Source: CAZGCA01 sp964524145
Lineage (GTDB): Bacteria > Hydrogenedentota > CAZGCA01
Length of the DNA: 64,000 nt
Assembly (NCBI GenBank): GCA_964524145.1
Contig: CAZGCA010000019.1
Coordinates: forward strand, 7,021 to 71,020
Direction of reading: 5' to 3'
The notes under the pieces are model-generated. The model ran no database searches, was not told the origin of the DNA, and saw only the letters and a list, made by a program, of their open reading frames with translations. The translations under genes and the position numbers were made by a program. Position 1 is the stretch's first letter; each line of letters begins with the position of its first letter. This document shows positions 34,401-42,440 of the stretch, piece by piece.

Positions 34401-36288
34401 CAGCGAAGCAGATTCGGTGGTAACGTTCGGCGGCGCCGAATCACCTGATTGCGTTCTCTCAGGGTTCACCATCACGAACGGCCGCGGCTACTACGGCGGA
34501 GTCAATGGAAATGGGACTCTGGCTACGATCGAGAACAACACCGTGTCGGCCAATTCCGCTTTTAGGATCTACAGCGGATGGGTTTATCTCGGCGGGAGGG
34601 GTGCCGGCCTCTACGATTGCGACGGTACCGTGAGGAACAACACTGTCTCGGCTAACTCCTGTTCCGGAAACAATACTGCCGGTGGCGGGTTGTACGGGTG
34701 CGACGGCATCATCGAGGCCAATACCATATCGGGTAACTCAGCCTTTGAAGGCGGTGGTTTGTACGATTGCGACGGCGTCATCGATGACAATACGCTGTCA
34801 GGTAACTCGGGCGGCAACGGTGGTGGCCTGTGCGAATGTGACGGCGTCATCCAGAGTAACACGATCTCCGATAACTCGGTTCGTGGCCGTGGTGGCGGGC
34901 TGTACAACTGCCAGGCCACTGTCCAGCAGAACATCATCTTAGGCAACTCCGCGGAGAACCACGGTGGCGGAGTTGACGGGTGCGACGGGACCATCCGGAA
35001 CAACACGATCTCGGACAACTCCGCGGGATATGCAGGCGGCGGCCTGTGGGGCTGCCACGGCGTTGTCGAGAATAACACTATCTCGGGCAACTCCGCGAGC
35101 GACAGTGGCGGTGGGCTTTGGGCCTGCAACGGCACCATCCGGAACAACACGATCTATGGCAACCACGCCGACAGCGCGGGCGGCGGGCTGGCGTGGTGTG
35201 ACGAAGCTGTTATCAAGAACTGCGCTATCTGGCAGAATGCTGCGCCTGAAGGGGCTCAGTTGTACGAGTGCGTCGATCCTTCTTACAGTTGCATCCAGGA
35301 CTGGACAGGTGGCGGGGAAGGAAACATCTCCGACGATCCATTGCTTGTAAACCCGGACAACGGCGATTTCCACCTTGATCCGGACTCTCCCTGCATCGAC
35401 GGAGGCGGCCTTGTGGACGGTTTGACCGACGACTTTGAGGGCGACCCGAGGCCGATTGATGCCGTCGGTGACCCTCGCGGCGACGGTTCTGACTTCGACA
35501 TTGGCGCTGATGAGTTCTCTGATGACATCGATTCGGACGGCGACGGGATAGTCGATGCCGACGAAGGGCCGGGCGATGCGGATGGTGATGGAGTTGCCAA
35601 CTATCTCGACGCGGATTCGGACGGCGACACCGTTCCCGATGAGATGGAACGCGCGGACGATTCGGACGGCGACGGGCTTGCCAATTATCTCGACACGGAC
35701 TCGGATGGAGATGGCATGCCCGATGAGGACGAAGGCGCTGACGACCTCGACGGCGACGGAACGCCAAACTTCCTGGATCTCGACAGCGACGAGAACGGTA
35801 TCGCGGATTCTGACGAAGGCGCGGGCGATCCGGATCGGGATGGCATTCCCGACTACCGGGACCTCGACAATGACGGAGACGGCATCTCGGACAACGATGA
35901 AGGGACGGATGACCCGGATGCTGACGGAGTCCCTAACTACCTTGACACGGACAGCGATGGCGACGGCATTCCAGACCTCGAAGAAGGCACCGGCGACCCC
36001 GACAACGACGGCACGCCGAGCTATCTCGACACCGATTCGGACGGAGACGGCGCTTTGGACGTGGAAGAAGCCGCGTTCGGCACCGACCCATACGACGCGG
36101 CGGATTCGCCGTTTCCGTTTGGCGACGTCAACAGATCGCGCCGTGCGGACGCCATCGATGTCCAACTCGTGATCAATGCGATACTTGCCCTGCCGGTGGA
36201 TTACGATTGCGATATCAATGGGGATGGCGCGGTCAATGTCGCCGACCTGCAGCTTGCCATCAACGCGGCGCTGTGGATCGAATCCTAG
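31405..36288 (+). CDS. Secreted triple parallel beta-helix protein with dockerin
   Basis: 1627 residues; GGAGG RBS. Signal peptide cleaved after AFA (residue 20). Three homologous modules begin near residues 20, 474 and 942. Each opens with a pectin-lyase-like start (IQAALSLAFP.. GTYYENL..), runs through many right-handed beta-helix coils of the form NNTISGNSA/GGGL.CDG, and closes with SPCIDxG and an Asp-rich calcium-binding linker. Residues about 1372-1568 are type-3-like Asp-rich repeats (DSDGDGxPD), followed by a dockerin-type pair at 1570-1627 (DVNRSRRADAIDVQLVINAI and DINGDGAVNVADLQLAINAA). No lyase catalytic residues can be assigned. It is probably a surface polysaccharide-binding or -degrading protein that docks through the dockerin. 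Confidence 0.92.
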   Translation: MNRHPILAAVVIALCPAAFADTWYVDAENSFPIQSGRSWTTAFTAIQAGIDAASDGDDVIVAEGTYVENVNFNGKNIVLQSTDPANPDVVANTVIDGERYSSVVTFSGEEAEECVLSGFTITCADSYWDYRRGISGNGTLATIENNTISHNLAMSLHYFFGEETMDNYGGGVCDCDGIIQKNTITRNAAGHSGGGLAYCDGIIRNNTISDNTAYGGDWFYGIVDGGGGALYSCNGTVENNIISGNSVDGTFSYGGFGGGLFECDGTVQNNAICDNSAYYGGGLYSCDGTVLNNTVTNNTAHGYGGGLYLSYGLISNCIVWANAAPDGAQLDNCSMPRYSCIQDWTEGGTGNIADDPRFIDLSAGDYHLQPDSPCIDTGNIDDLYVAAAAGCVNDIDGECRLAGGSVDIGSDEHNSPADTDGDLLPDSDEIALGLSPYDADTDSDGLMDGLELLRRTDPSSYDTPAGMVVLAGISSIQAALSLAFPSETIIVYPGTYYENLRFPGKDVVLRSTAPTSPGIVGSTIIDAGRNGPAVMFHGTESSDCVLSGFTITNGTASEGGGIRGYGTLATIEHCTISGNYSEDNGGGLYDCRGTIRNNIISDNSARYNGGGLSRCDGAIENNTISGNTADYEFGDGGGLHNCSGTIRNNTISENVAGVDGDGGGLFRCDALILGNTITDNWAEYGGGLADCNGTIQNNTIAGNSAGRNGGGLSGCDDAILNNTITDNSAANGGGLSRCNGAILNNTIAGNFAVYDGGGLDACSGAILNNTIADNSARTGDGLHRCDGFIANCIIWGDSPDSGPLFSSNMPLHSCIQNWTDGGAGNISDDPRFVDAPGGNYHLSSDSPCIDAGSLGHAYLPESWVGDIDGECRLAGSSIDMGSDEQNSSVDNDSDLLPDIDETASGSDPYNPDTDGDGVPDGLEVFRGTDPTVYTTASGISVPADLPSIQTAIMVAFPGELITVSPGTYYENLRFMGKDVILRSTDALDPAVVDSTIIDGSEADSVVTFGGAESPDCVLSGFTITNGRGYYGGVNGNGTLATIENNTVSANSAFRIYSGWVYLGGRGAGLYDCDGTVRNNTVSANSCSGNNTAGGGLYGCDGIIEANTISGNSAFEGGGLYDCDGVIDDNTLSGNSGGNGGGLCECDGVIQSNTISDNSVRGRGGGLYNCQATVQQNIILGNSAENHGGGVDGCDGTIRNNTISDNSAGYAGGGLWGCHGVVENNTISGNSASDSGGGLWACNGTIRNNTIYGNHADSAGGGLAWCDEAVIKNCAIWQNAAPEGAQLYECVDPSYSCIQDWTGGGEGNISDDPLLVNPDNGDFHLDPDSPCIDGGGLVDGLTDDFEGDPRPIDAVGDPRGDGSDFDIGADEFSDDIDSDGDGIVDADEGPGDADGDGVANYLDADSDGDTVPDEMERADDSDGDGLANYLDTDSDGDGMPDEDEGADDLDGDGTPNFLDLDSDENGIADSDEGAGDPDRDGIPDYRDLDNDGDGISDNDEGTDDPDADGVPNYLDTDSDGDGIPDLEEGTGDPDNDGTPSYLDTDSDGDGALDVEEAAFGTDPYDAADSPFPFGDVNRSRRADAIDVQLVINAILALPVDYDCDINGDGAVNVADLQLAINAALWIES

Positions 36289-36543
36289 GACGAGGTCCGA
36301 GAGCACGTCTTGCTAGTCGCCGGTAGCTCCCCTCCGATGCCTTGTTGTTTTCCGAGAGTCCTGGGACGTGAAACCGACCCCAATGCGAGAACAGAAGACA
36401 ACAGGGAGAGGCAGCGACTTGCTGCGCCGTCCCTGCAAGGGTGCCCCTTGTGACCGCTCAAAGCTGGAAGGCCGGTCGGCGTAGGTCGGCGGGGCAAACG
36501 CAGGATCCACCCGTACGGGAAAGCCCGACGGGTGGTTTGTGCA

Positions 36544-36597
36544 GCGCAGCTTGGGCATCCCGCCCAAGGCTTCTTAGGCGAGAACCCCAAGCTGCGC
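36544..36597. repeat. 12-bp perfect inverted repeat, 30-base loop
   Basis: GCGCAGCTTGGG (36544-36555) and CCCAAGCTGCGC (36586-36597). No T-run follows directly. It could help end transcription of the beta-helix gene or be a small element. Confidence 0.6.
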
Positions 36598-36638
36598 AAT
36601 ACAGGGACTACGGAACCGGCTCCATCCCGAATCGCATG

Positions 36639-36668
36639 TTGACAGGTTGATCGGGGTTGTGATAGTAT
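36639..36668 (+). promoter_or_regulatory. Promoter ahead of nadX-rplU-rpmA-obg-proB
   Basis: TTGACA (36639-36644), 18-base spacer, TAGTAT (36663-36668). The next genes follow closely on the same strand. Confidence 0.65.
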
Positions 36669-36788
36669 TCTCTCTAAAGAAACGTCGAGGGTGAGGTGTG
36701 TGCTCCGAACGGTGGGCCTTCAGGTTTCGAGGGCCCACAGTTTTTGGGCAAAACGGCGCGATTGACCAAGATACGCGAGCAACAACTG

Positions 36789-37607
36789 ATGAGAATAGGT
36801 ATTGTCGGGTGCGGCAACATAGGCAGCGAGCTGTGTGGCGCTGTCCTTGATGGAAGGGTGCGCGGCCGTATAGTTGCGCTATCCGACACTGATAACGATG
36901 CGGCCGTGCAGCTCAAGGAGCGGCTCGGTGGCGAGCCGTCGATCGGCTCGATACGTGACGTGTGCGAACAGGTGGATTTTGTTGTCGAGTCCGCCTCAGG
37001 CGTTGCAGCACCCGAGGTCGCTCAGGCAGCGGTTGATAATGGCATCAACGCGCTCATAATGAGTTGCGGCGGGTTGTTGTCGCACCAGGATCTGTTCGAC
37101 CAAGCGCGTGCGAAAGGGGTCGAGATAATCGTGCCCTCGGGCGCGCTCGTTGGGCTTGACGGTGTGCGCGCGGTTCGCGACAGCTGTCTTGAAGAGGTGA
37201 TGTTGACGACTCGCAAGCCGCCGCGCGGCATCGCCGGGGCACCGTACCTCGAGAAGAAAGGTATTGACGTGACGATGATCAGGAAGCCGACGGTTATCTT
37301 CGAGGGGCCGGCGTCGGCTGCCGTCGAAGGGTTTCCGAAAAACGTCAACGTCGCGGCGGCGTTAAGCTTCGCATGTCTCGGGCCGGAACGAACCAAGGTG
37401 CGTATCGTGGTTGACCCGGCGGCGAGCGTGAATGTGCACGAAGTGGTTGCGAAAGGCGATTTTGGCACCATAATGACCCGGTCGGAGTGTTTGCCGTCGC
37501 CGCGCAACGCGAAGACGAGTTATCTGGCAATACTGAGCGCGATATCCGAGTTAAAGCGGGCTGCGGAAGCCTTTGCGAAGGCCTCGGCGGAATCGTCAGC
37601 CCGCTGA
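36789..37607 (+). CDS. nadX: L-aspartate dehydrogenase
   Basis: 272 residues from ATG at 36789 (MRIGIVGCGNIG); the frame extends 31 codons upstream with a weak RBS, so the start is not firm. Rossmann motif GIVGCGNIG, then the family's central NVNVAAAL and C-terminal block NVHEVVAKGDFG with PSPRNAKTS are all present. It oxidises aspartate to iminoaspartate with NAD(P), the first step of NAD synthesis. Coming directly before ribosomal genes and upstream of nadD in the same run, it fits that role. Confidence 0.88.
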   Translation: MRIGIVGCGNIGSELCGAVLDGRVRGRIVALSDTDNDAAVQLKERLGGEPSIGSIRDVCEQVDFVVESASGVAAPEVAQAAVDNGINALIMSCGGLLSHQDLFDQARAKGVEIIVPSGALVGLDGVRAVRDSCLEEVMLTTRKPPRGIAGAPYLEKKGIDVTMIRKPTVIFEGPASAAVEGFPKNVNVAAALSFACLGPERTKVRIVVDPAASVNVHEVVAKGDFGTIMTRSECLPSPRNAKTSYLAILSAISELKRAAEAFAKASAESSAR

Positions 37608-37624
37608 TCGTGAGGAGAGAGCAG

Positions 37625-37936
37625 ATGTATGCTGTAGTCAGGACGGGTGGAAGGGATTGGAAAGTGATGACCGGCGATTCGGTCCGTGTTCCGAAACTTG
37701 ACGCGAAGGTGGGCGACACGGTCGATCTCACCGAGGTGAAGATGTGCGTCAAGGAAGGCAACGTTATGGTAGCGCCTGAAGAGCTCGAGAAGGCCAAGGT
37801 CGTTGCCGAAGTGGTCGGTCATGTCCGGGGCAAGAAAGTCATAGTGTTTAAGAAGAAGCGCCGCAAAGGATACACGAGAAAACACGGCCAGCGGCAAGAG
37901 TACACAGACCTGTTGATCCGGGAGATCGAGTGCTAG
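37625..37936 (+). CDS. rplU: Ribosomal protein bL21
   Basis: 103 residues from ATG at 37625 (GAGGAGAGAG RBS). N-terminal MYAVVRTGGRDWKV and the basic block KKKRRKGYTRKHGQRQ fit bL21, which binds 23S rRNA in the large subunit. The gene is 17 bases after nadX and 30 bases before rpmA, the usual order. Confidence 0.97.
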   Translation: MYAVVRTGGRDWKVMTGDSVRVPKLDAKVGDTVDLTEVKMCVKEGNVMVAPEELEKAKVVAEVVGHVRGKKVIVFKKKRRKGYTRKHGQRQEYTDLLIREIEC

Positions 37937-37966
37937 CTCGATCAGCCCGATTGGAGGTGTTGAAAG

Positions 37967-38224
37967 ATGGCTCACAAGAAAGCAGGCGGCAGTTCAAGAA
38001 ACGGTAGAGACAGCCAGGCGCAACGGCTGGGGCTGAAGCTGTCCGGCGGCCAGCGTGTGTCGGCCGGCAACATCATTGTTCGTCAGCGCGGGACGGTATT
38101 CCTTCCGGGGCAGAACGTCGGCATGGGCAAAGACCACACGCTTTTCGCGCTCGCGGACGGGGTCGTGAAATTCGAACGCCAGGGTCGGCGCAAACAAAGG
38201 GTTTGCGTCGCATCCGAGACATAG
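37967..38224 (+). CDS. rpmA: Ribosomal protein bL27
   Basis: 85 residues. MAHKKAGGSSRNGRDSQ at the N-terminus is the family hallmark; this end reaches the peptidyl transferase centre. It has no extra N-terminal extension of the cleaved Firmicutes type. RBS is GGAGG. Confidence 0.98.
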   Translation: MAHKKAGGSSRNGRDSQAQRLGLKLSGGQRVSAGNIIVRQRGTVFLPGQNVGMGKDHTLFALADGVVKFERQGRRKQRVCVASET

Positions 38225-38288
38225 AACTCCGCATTCTGCCCCCGGCGTGACGGGTTCGCTATTCCCACGAAATGGTGGTGTCTCCGGC

Positions 38289-39566
38289 GTGTTTATCGAT
38301 AGAGCCAAGACGCGCGTTCGCAGCGGGGCCGGCGGCAACGGCTGCGTCAGCTTCAGACGAGAGAAATACGTTCCACGCGGCGGTCCCGACGGCGGCGACG
38401 GAGGGGACGGCGGCGACGTTGTGGTGCGGGCCGACGAGAGGGTCGCCACGCTCCTCGACTTCAAGTACCGCCAACATCAGCGGGCCGGAAACGGCCGCCA
38501 CGGCCAAGGCAAGCTGAAGACAGGCGAACGAGGACGCGATAAGCTTGTGCGGGTGCCCGCCGGCACGGTCGTCAAGGACTTCGAAACGCAGGAGGTGCTG
38601 GTCGACCTATCCGCTCCAGGTATGGAGGTCGTGGTTGCGCCCGGCGGCCAAGGGGGACACGGCAACGCTAAGTTTACGACATCGGTCCAACGTGCGCCGC
38701 GGTTCGCCGAAAAGGGCGAACCGGGGATAGAGCGCATATTACTGCTCGAGCTGAAACTGATCGCCGACATCGGTCTGGTCGGGTTGCCGAACGCAGGCAA
38801 ATCAACGTTGCTTTCCGCGACGACGGCCGCCCACCCGAAGGTGGCCGACTACCCGTTCACGACCTTGTCGCCACACCTGGGCGTTGTCCGGCTGGACTTT
38901 GACCAGGAGTTCGTCATTGCGGACATACCGGGCCTGATTGAGGGCGCCAGTACCGGAGCAGGGCTCGGGCACGATTTTTTGCGCCACGTCGAGCGAACCA
39001 CCGGGCTGGTCATCGTAGTTGACTCGAGCGATGCCGATCCGGTAGCAGCATACGAGACGCTTCTGAACGAGCTCGAGAAACATAGCCCGGCCCTGTTGGA
39101 AAAGAGCCGTCTTGTCGCCGCGAACAAGAACGACCTGCCGGGCGCCGAAGCCGGCATCAGGATCCTCAAGGACCGCTGCTCGGAGCAGGTGTTTCCGATA
39201 TCGGCACTCAAGCGGGAAGGATTGATGCCGCTGTTGGGGGCCGCGTTCGAGATATGCCGGCAGGCAAAAGGGCCGGCGACGGAACAGGTCGAGAGGGTGG
39301 AACCCAAGAGGTACGGGTACCGACCGCCGTTCTCGATCGAGCGCGAGAACAAAGCGTATCGCGTGTCGGGCAAGACTCCCGAACGGTTGTCCAAGATGAC
39401 GGATTTTGATGTCCCTGAGGCAGTACAACATTTCGAGAAGAGGCTGAGAAAGATGGGCGTCTATAGGGCGTTGAAACGCGCTGGCGCGAAGGACGGCGAC
39501 ACTGTTAGTATAGGAGACCAGGAGTTTGAGTACCGAAGCGAACCGAGTAGACACGCTCGTCGTTAA
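38289..39566 (+). CDS. obg: GTPase Obg/CgtA
   Basis: 425 residues from GTG at 38289, chosen because the family begins FIDRAK right after the start; an in-frame GTG at 38247 is possible. N-terminal Gly-rich Obg fold (GGPDGGDGGDGG), GTPase domain with G1 GLPNAGKST at 165-173, G3 DIPG, NKND and SALK, and a complete C-terminal OCT domain (YRVSG...FEYRS). It is a ribosome-associated assembly GTPase. The end overlaps proB by 41 bases, implying coupled translation. Confidence 0.95.
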   Translation: MFIDRAKTRVRSGAGGNGCVSFRREKYVPRGGPDGGDGGDGGDVVVRADERVATLLDFKYRQHQRAGNGRHGQGKLKTGERGRDKLVRVPAGTVVKDFETQEVLVDLSAPGMEVVVAPGGQGGHGNAKFTTSVQRAPRFAEKGEPGIERILLLELKLIADIGLVGLPNAGKSTLLSATTAAHPKVADYPFTTLSPHLGVVRLDFDQEFVIADIPGLIEGASTGAGLGHDFLRHVERTTGLVIVVDSSDADPVAAYETLLNELEKHSPALLEKSRLVAANKNDLPGAEAGIRILKDRCSEQVFPISALKREGLMPLLGAAFEICRQAKGPATEQVERVEPKRYGYRPPFSIERENKAYRVSGKTPERLSKMTDFDVPEAVQHFEKRLRKMGVYRALKRAGAKDGDTVSIGDQEFEYRSEPSRHARR

Positions 39567-40650
39567 GGTCGGCACAGCGTTGCTGACACCCAGCGGCGAC
39601 AGGTTTGATGAACACGTCGCCGAGTCGATCGTCGATCAGCTTGCGCGGCTTGTCAAGAGCGGCGTGCGGACGATCCTGGTATCGTCCGGCGCTATAGGCG
39701 GCGGCATGAGCGTGCTCGGCATCTCACAACGGCCGGACTCGCTGCCGATGAAGCAGGCAACGGCCGCAATCGGCCAGAGCCGTCTGATGCGCCTGTACGA
39801 CGAGCTGTTTGACCGTCACGGCCTGCACGTTGCGCAGATACTGGTCACCGCGTCAGACCTCGCCGACCGCCACCGGTACCTCAATCTGCGGAACACGTTG
39901 CAGTCACTGTTGCAATTGGGCAACGTCGTGCCGGTAATAAACGAAAACGATTCGATTGCCGTCGAGGAAATCCAATTTGGCGACAACGACACGCTCGCTG
40001 CCATGATAGCCAGCAAGATGGCCGCAGACATGCTGGTGCTGCTGACCGATGTTGACGGTCTCTACACGTCTGCGCCAAAGGGCAATAAGCGGGCATCGAA
40101 ACTTGTGGTTGTGCTGCCACGTATAACCCCCGCTATCGAGAAGATGGCCGCGGAGACACAGAGCGAACGGTCGGTCGGTGGTATGACAGCCAAGCTCGAA
40201 GCGGCCAAGATAGCGACACGCTCAGGTGTCCGTGTCGTCATAGCCAACGGCAGACGAGAGAACGTAATTGAGGATGTGCTTGCCAAGCAAGCTATTGCGA
40301 CGTTCATCAGTCCGCGGCCGAAATCGGTCTCGAGCCGCAAACGGTGGATAGCCTTCGGCATGAAAAGCCGGGGCAAAATAGTCATCGACGCGGGCGCCGT
40401 TGCCGCGCTCAAGACTCATGGAAAGAGCCTTCTGCCTTCGGGCATACTATCGGTCGAGGGCACGTTCAAGTTGGGCGATCCTGTCACTGTGGTCTCAGAA
40501 CAGGGAGAGGACGTCGCGCAGGGGCTCGCAAATTATTCGGCCGACGACGTGAAGAGAATCATGGGGATGCGCACCTCCGAGATCGAGTCTGTCCTCGGCC
40601 GCAAGGATTATGACGAGGTGATTCATCGGGACAACCTGGTTACATTCTAA
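39526..40650 (+). CDS. proB: Glutamate 5-kinase with PUA domain
   Basis: 374 residues from TTG at 39526, inside the 3' end of obg, with AGGAGA eight bases upstream. The N-terminal amino-acid kinase domain (VVKVGTALLT, SSGAIGGG, NENDS, LLTDVDGLY) is followed by a PUA domain from about residue 280. It phosphorylates glutamate for proline synthesis. proA, its partner enzyme, lies about 1.8 kb downstream, separated by two unrelated genes. Confidence 0.95.
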   Translation: MSTEANRVDTLVVKVGTALLTPSGDRFDEHVAESIVDQLARLVKSGVRTILVSSGAIGGGMSVLGISQRPDSLPMKQATAAIGQSRLMRLYDELFDRHGLHVAQILVTASDLADRHRYLNLRNTLQSLLQLGNVVPVINENDSIAVEEIQFGDNDTLAAMIASKMAADMLVLLTDVDGLYTSAPKGNKRASKLVVVLPRITPAIEKMAAETQSERSVGGMTAKLEAAKIATRSGVRVVIANGRRENVIEDVLAKQAIATFISPRPKSVSSRKRWIAFGMKSRGKIVIDAGAVAALKTHGKSLLPSGILSVEGTFKLGDPVTVVSEQGEDVAQGLANYSADDVKRIMGMRTSEIESVLGRKDYDEVIHRDNLVTF

Positions 40651-40744
40651 AAGTCAAAACTGACAACTGACAATCTATTCTCGTGGAAGTACGCGCTCGG
40701 ATCGTTGCGCGTTAGACCCGAATCATGAAGGGGAGCAGAACAAG

Positions 40745-41767
40745 GTGAAGCGTTGGACACTCATCGGTGTGGTCGTTCTCGCGCTGGTCGTGTGGATCTG
40801 GTTCATGCTTCGTCCATCGCGGTCCGGACTGTTGTCCCAACCGGTAGTTGGCGAGGCAGCTTCTGCTCGTTCCGGTGTGCTGCGGCGAGACCCGCCACCT
40901 GAACGTCTATCTGCGGGACCTGCGGGAGCAACGGCGCAGAACAACTGTTCCATCTCGGGCAGAGTGTTGGACATGAGCGTATCCTACGCTCGCCCGACTC
41001 TCCTGCGGCGTTTGGGCTTGGGCAGGCTGAAATCTGAGCGTAACGAGCCCCTGACGGGTGTAAGAATACTTCAAAGACAGGGGAGGGAAGGACCGGTAGT
41101 TCGGAAAACCTTTACCGACGGGGACGGCCGGTATACATTCCAGGGACTCTCTGCAGGCGACTATACTATCGAGGCCGAGCCGCCGGCAGACGCCCTGAAC
41201 TTCACATATCGGCCGCATACTGTCAGACTGCAACCGGGCGAGCACAAGGAAGATGTTGACTTCCACTTCAGGCTTGACAGCGTGGTAATGGCGGGACAAG
41301 TCACCGATACTCGCGGATATCCTATCGAAGGGGTTACAGTCGTTGCCGATCCCGTGATAGGGGAGTCTTATGCCGATGCGCGCAAGCCGGTCAGTGTGTT
41401 GACCGACGAGGACGGCCGCTACCGGATCGAAGGGATTGTACCTACGCGCATGACAAGAGTGGCCTCGTACATCACGAAGGGCAGGAAACCGAAGCTGGCA
41501 ACGTACGCCTTACGTGCACGTGCTCACGGGTACACCGCAGTCGAAGTGATCGTTCCCTCGATTACCGATAGCCTTCTCAGGGAGGCTCAATCGCTTGGCT
41601 ACGTTGACCCTCGTAGCTCTGCTGTGGCACCGTTACCAACAAGCTACGGGAACGTTATCAATATCGACTTTGTTCTTGAGAGAGAGGCGGCGGTTGTGGA
41701 CAGGAACACGGACGAACACGGACGGACACAAACGAAGGATGAACCATGGCGGCTGATGAGTCCTTGA
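40745..41767 (+). CDS. Membrane-anchored protein with carboxypeptidase-regulatory-like domains
   Basis: 340 residues from GTG at 40745 (GGGGAG RBS). One N-terminal hydrophobic segment (residues 5-23) anchors it or is a signal. Two beta-sandwich regions follow, each with the look of carboxypeptidase D regulatory-like modules (GDGRYTFQGLSAGDYTIEA and DEDGRYRIEGI). No enzyme motif is seen. The last 20 or so residues (NTDEHGRTQTKDE) are translated from an inserted repeat also found in the next gene, so the natural C-terminus may have been altered. It overlaps that gene by 22 bases. Confidence 0.8.
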   Translation: MKRWTLIGVVVLALVVWIWFMLRPSRSGLLSQPVVGEAASARSGVLRRDPPPERLSAGPAGATAQNNCSISGRVLDMSVSYARPTLLRRLGLGRLKSERNEPLTGVRILQRQGREGPVVRKTFTDGDGRYTFQGLSAGDYTIEAEPPADALNFTYRPHTVRLQPGEHKEDVDFHFRLDSVVMAGQVTDTRGYPIEGVTVVADPVIGESYADARKPVSVLTDEDGRYRIEGIVPTRMTRVASYITKGRKPKLATYALRARAHGYTAVEVIVPSITDSLLREAQSLGYVDPRSSAVAPLPTSYGNVINIDFVLEREAAVVDRNTDEHGRTQTKDEPWRLMSP

Positions 41768-42242
41768 TCCCGCAGCACGGCGGTTACCGAAAGCTCAAGA
41801 GCTTTCAACTGGCTCAGTTGGTCTATGACGTAACGGTACGGTTCTGCGACCGCTACGTCACCCGCCGCAGCCGGACACACGACCAGATGGTCCAGGCAGC
41901 ACGTAGCGGGGTGCAGAACATTGCCGAGGGAAGCCAGGCGTCCGGCACCTCGAAGAAGATGGAACTTAAGCTGACTAACGTTGCCCGGGCCAGTCTCGAG
42001 GAGTTGCGGCTCGACTACGAGGACTTCCTTCGCCAACGAGGTCTGCCACAGTGGCCGCCGGACCACCCGGCGCTGAAAAGCTTCAAAGCGCGACGCTGTT
42101 CGACACTGGACGAGGTACGCGCATGGGTTGAGGACGAGAAATCCAGGTTAGGAACACGGACGAACACGGACATACACGGACAAACCACACCCAGTAATGA
42201 CCCGTCCGTGTCGGTCGGTGTCCGTCCGTGGCAGTCCGTGAC
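41703..42242. repeat. Inverted-repeat element in two copies (ACACGGACGAACACGGAC)
   Basis: A 21-bp sequence is shared exactly by 41703-41723 and 42151-42171. The second copy is followed by a loosely complementary arm of CCGTCCGTG-rich sequence at 42202-42242, which can form a long imperfect hairpin. The first copy lies at the 3' end of the upstream gene and just ahead of the four-helix gene's start; the second is in frame inside that gene. The flanks suggest insertion of a small repeat element. Confidence 0.78.
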
Positions 42243-42408
42243 ATCCGCAGGTCTTGTCGCCGATGCGGTCTTGTCTCTCCTGAACGTCTGCTGCCACCTG
42301 CTCGACCGCCAGTTGGTCGCGCAGGCAGGGGCCTTCGAGCAGGAGGGCGGCTTCACGGAACGGCTCTACCGCCACAGACGACAACGGAGAAACCACACAG
42401 GAAGGTGA
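41746..42408 (+). CDS. Four-helix-bundle (S23-like) protein with suffix domain and in-frame repeat insert
   Basis: 220 residues. Residues about 14-120 form the four-helix bundle of the 23S intervening-sequence/S23-like family (SFQLAQLVYDVT, GVQNIAEGSQAS, EELRLDYEDFL). Residues about 167-215 match the suffix region often attached to it (LLDRQLVAQAG, EEGGFTERLYR-like). Between them, residues about 136-166 (RTNTDIHGQ.. SVSVGVRP) are translated from the inverted-repeat element. The role of this family is not known, though such proteins occur in rRNA intervening sequences and near diversity-generating elements. The gene sits between proB and proA. Confidence 0.85.
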   Translation: MAADESLIPQHGGYRKLKSFQLAQLVYDVTVRFCDRYVTRRSRTHDQMVQAARSGVQNIAEGSQASGTSKKMELKLTNVARASLEELRLDYEDFLRQRGLPQWPPDHPALKSFKARRCSTLDEVRAWVEDEKSRLGTRTNTDIHGQTTPSNDPSVSVGVRPWQSVTSAGLVADAVLSLLNVCCHLLDRQLVAQAGAFEQEGGFTERLYRHRRQRRNHTGR

Positions 42409-42440
42409 CAACTGACTATTCCGAAGAAAGAGGATGCGAC

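Larger units (their letters stand above)
36289..36788 (+). other. 500-base gap: inverted repeat and promoter, no supported gene
   Basis: It contains a 12-bp inverted repeat (36544-36555 and 36586-36597) and the promoter for the nadX run at 36639-36668. Minus-strand frames are open here but lack a start with RBS and any family motif. Confidence 0.5.

Noticed and set aside
34939..36306. 455-codon minus-strand frame
   Set aside because: Antisense to the Asp-rich calcium repeats, which yield long open frames; no start signal or motif.
36285..36599. 104-codon minus-strand gene after the beta-helix gene
   Set aside because: It overlaps an inverted repeat, lacks an RBS and matches no family.
41746..42408. 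Diversity-generating retroelement accessory (Avd-like) gene
   Set aside because: The fold is similar, but no reverse transcriptase, template repeat or variable repeat is nearby.
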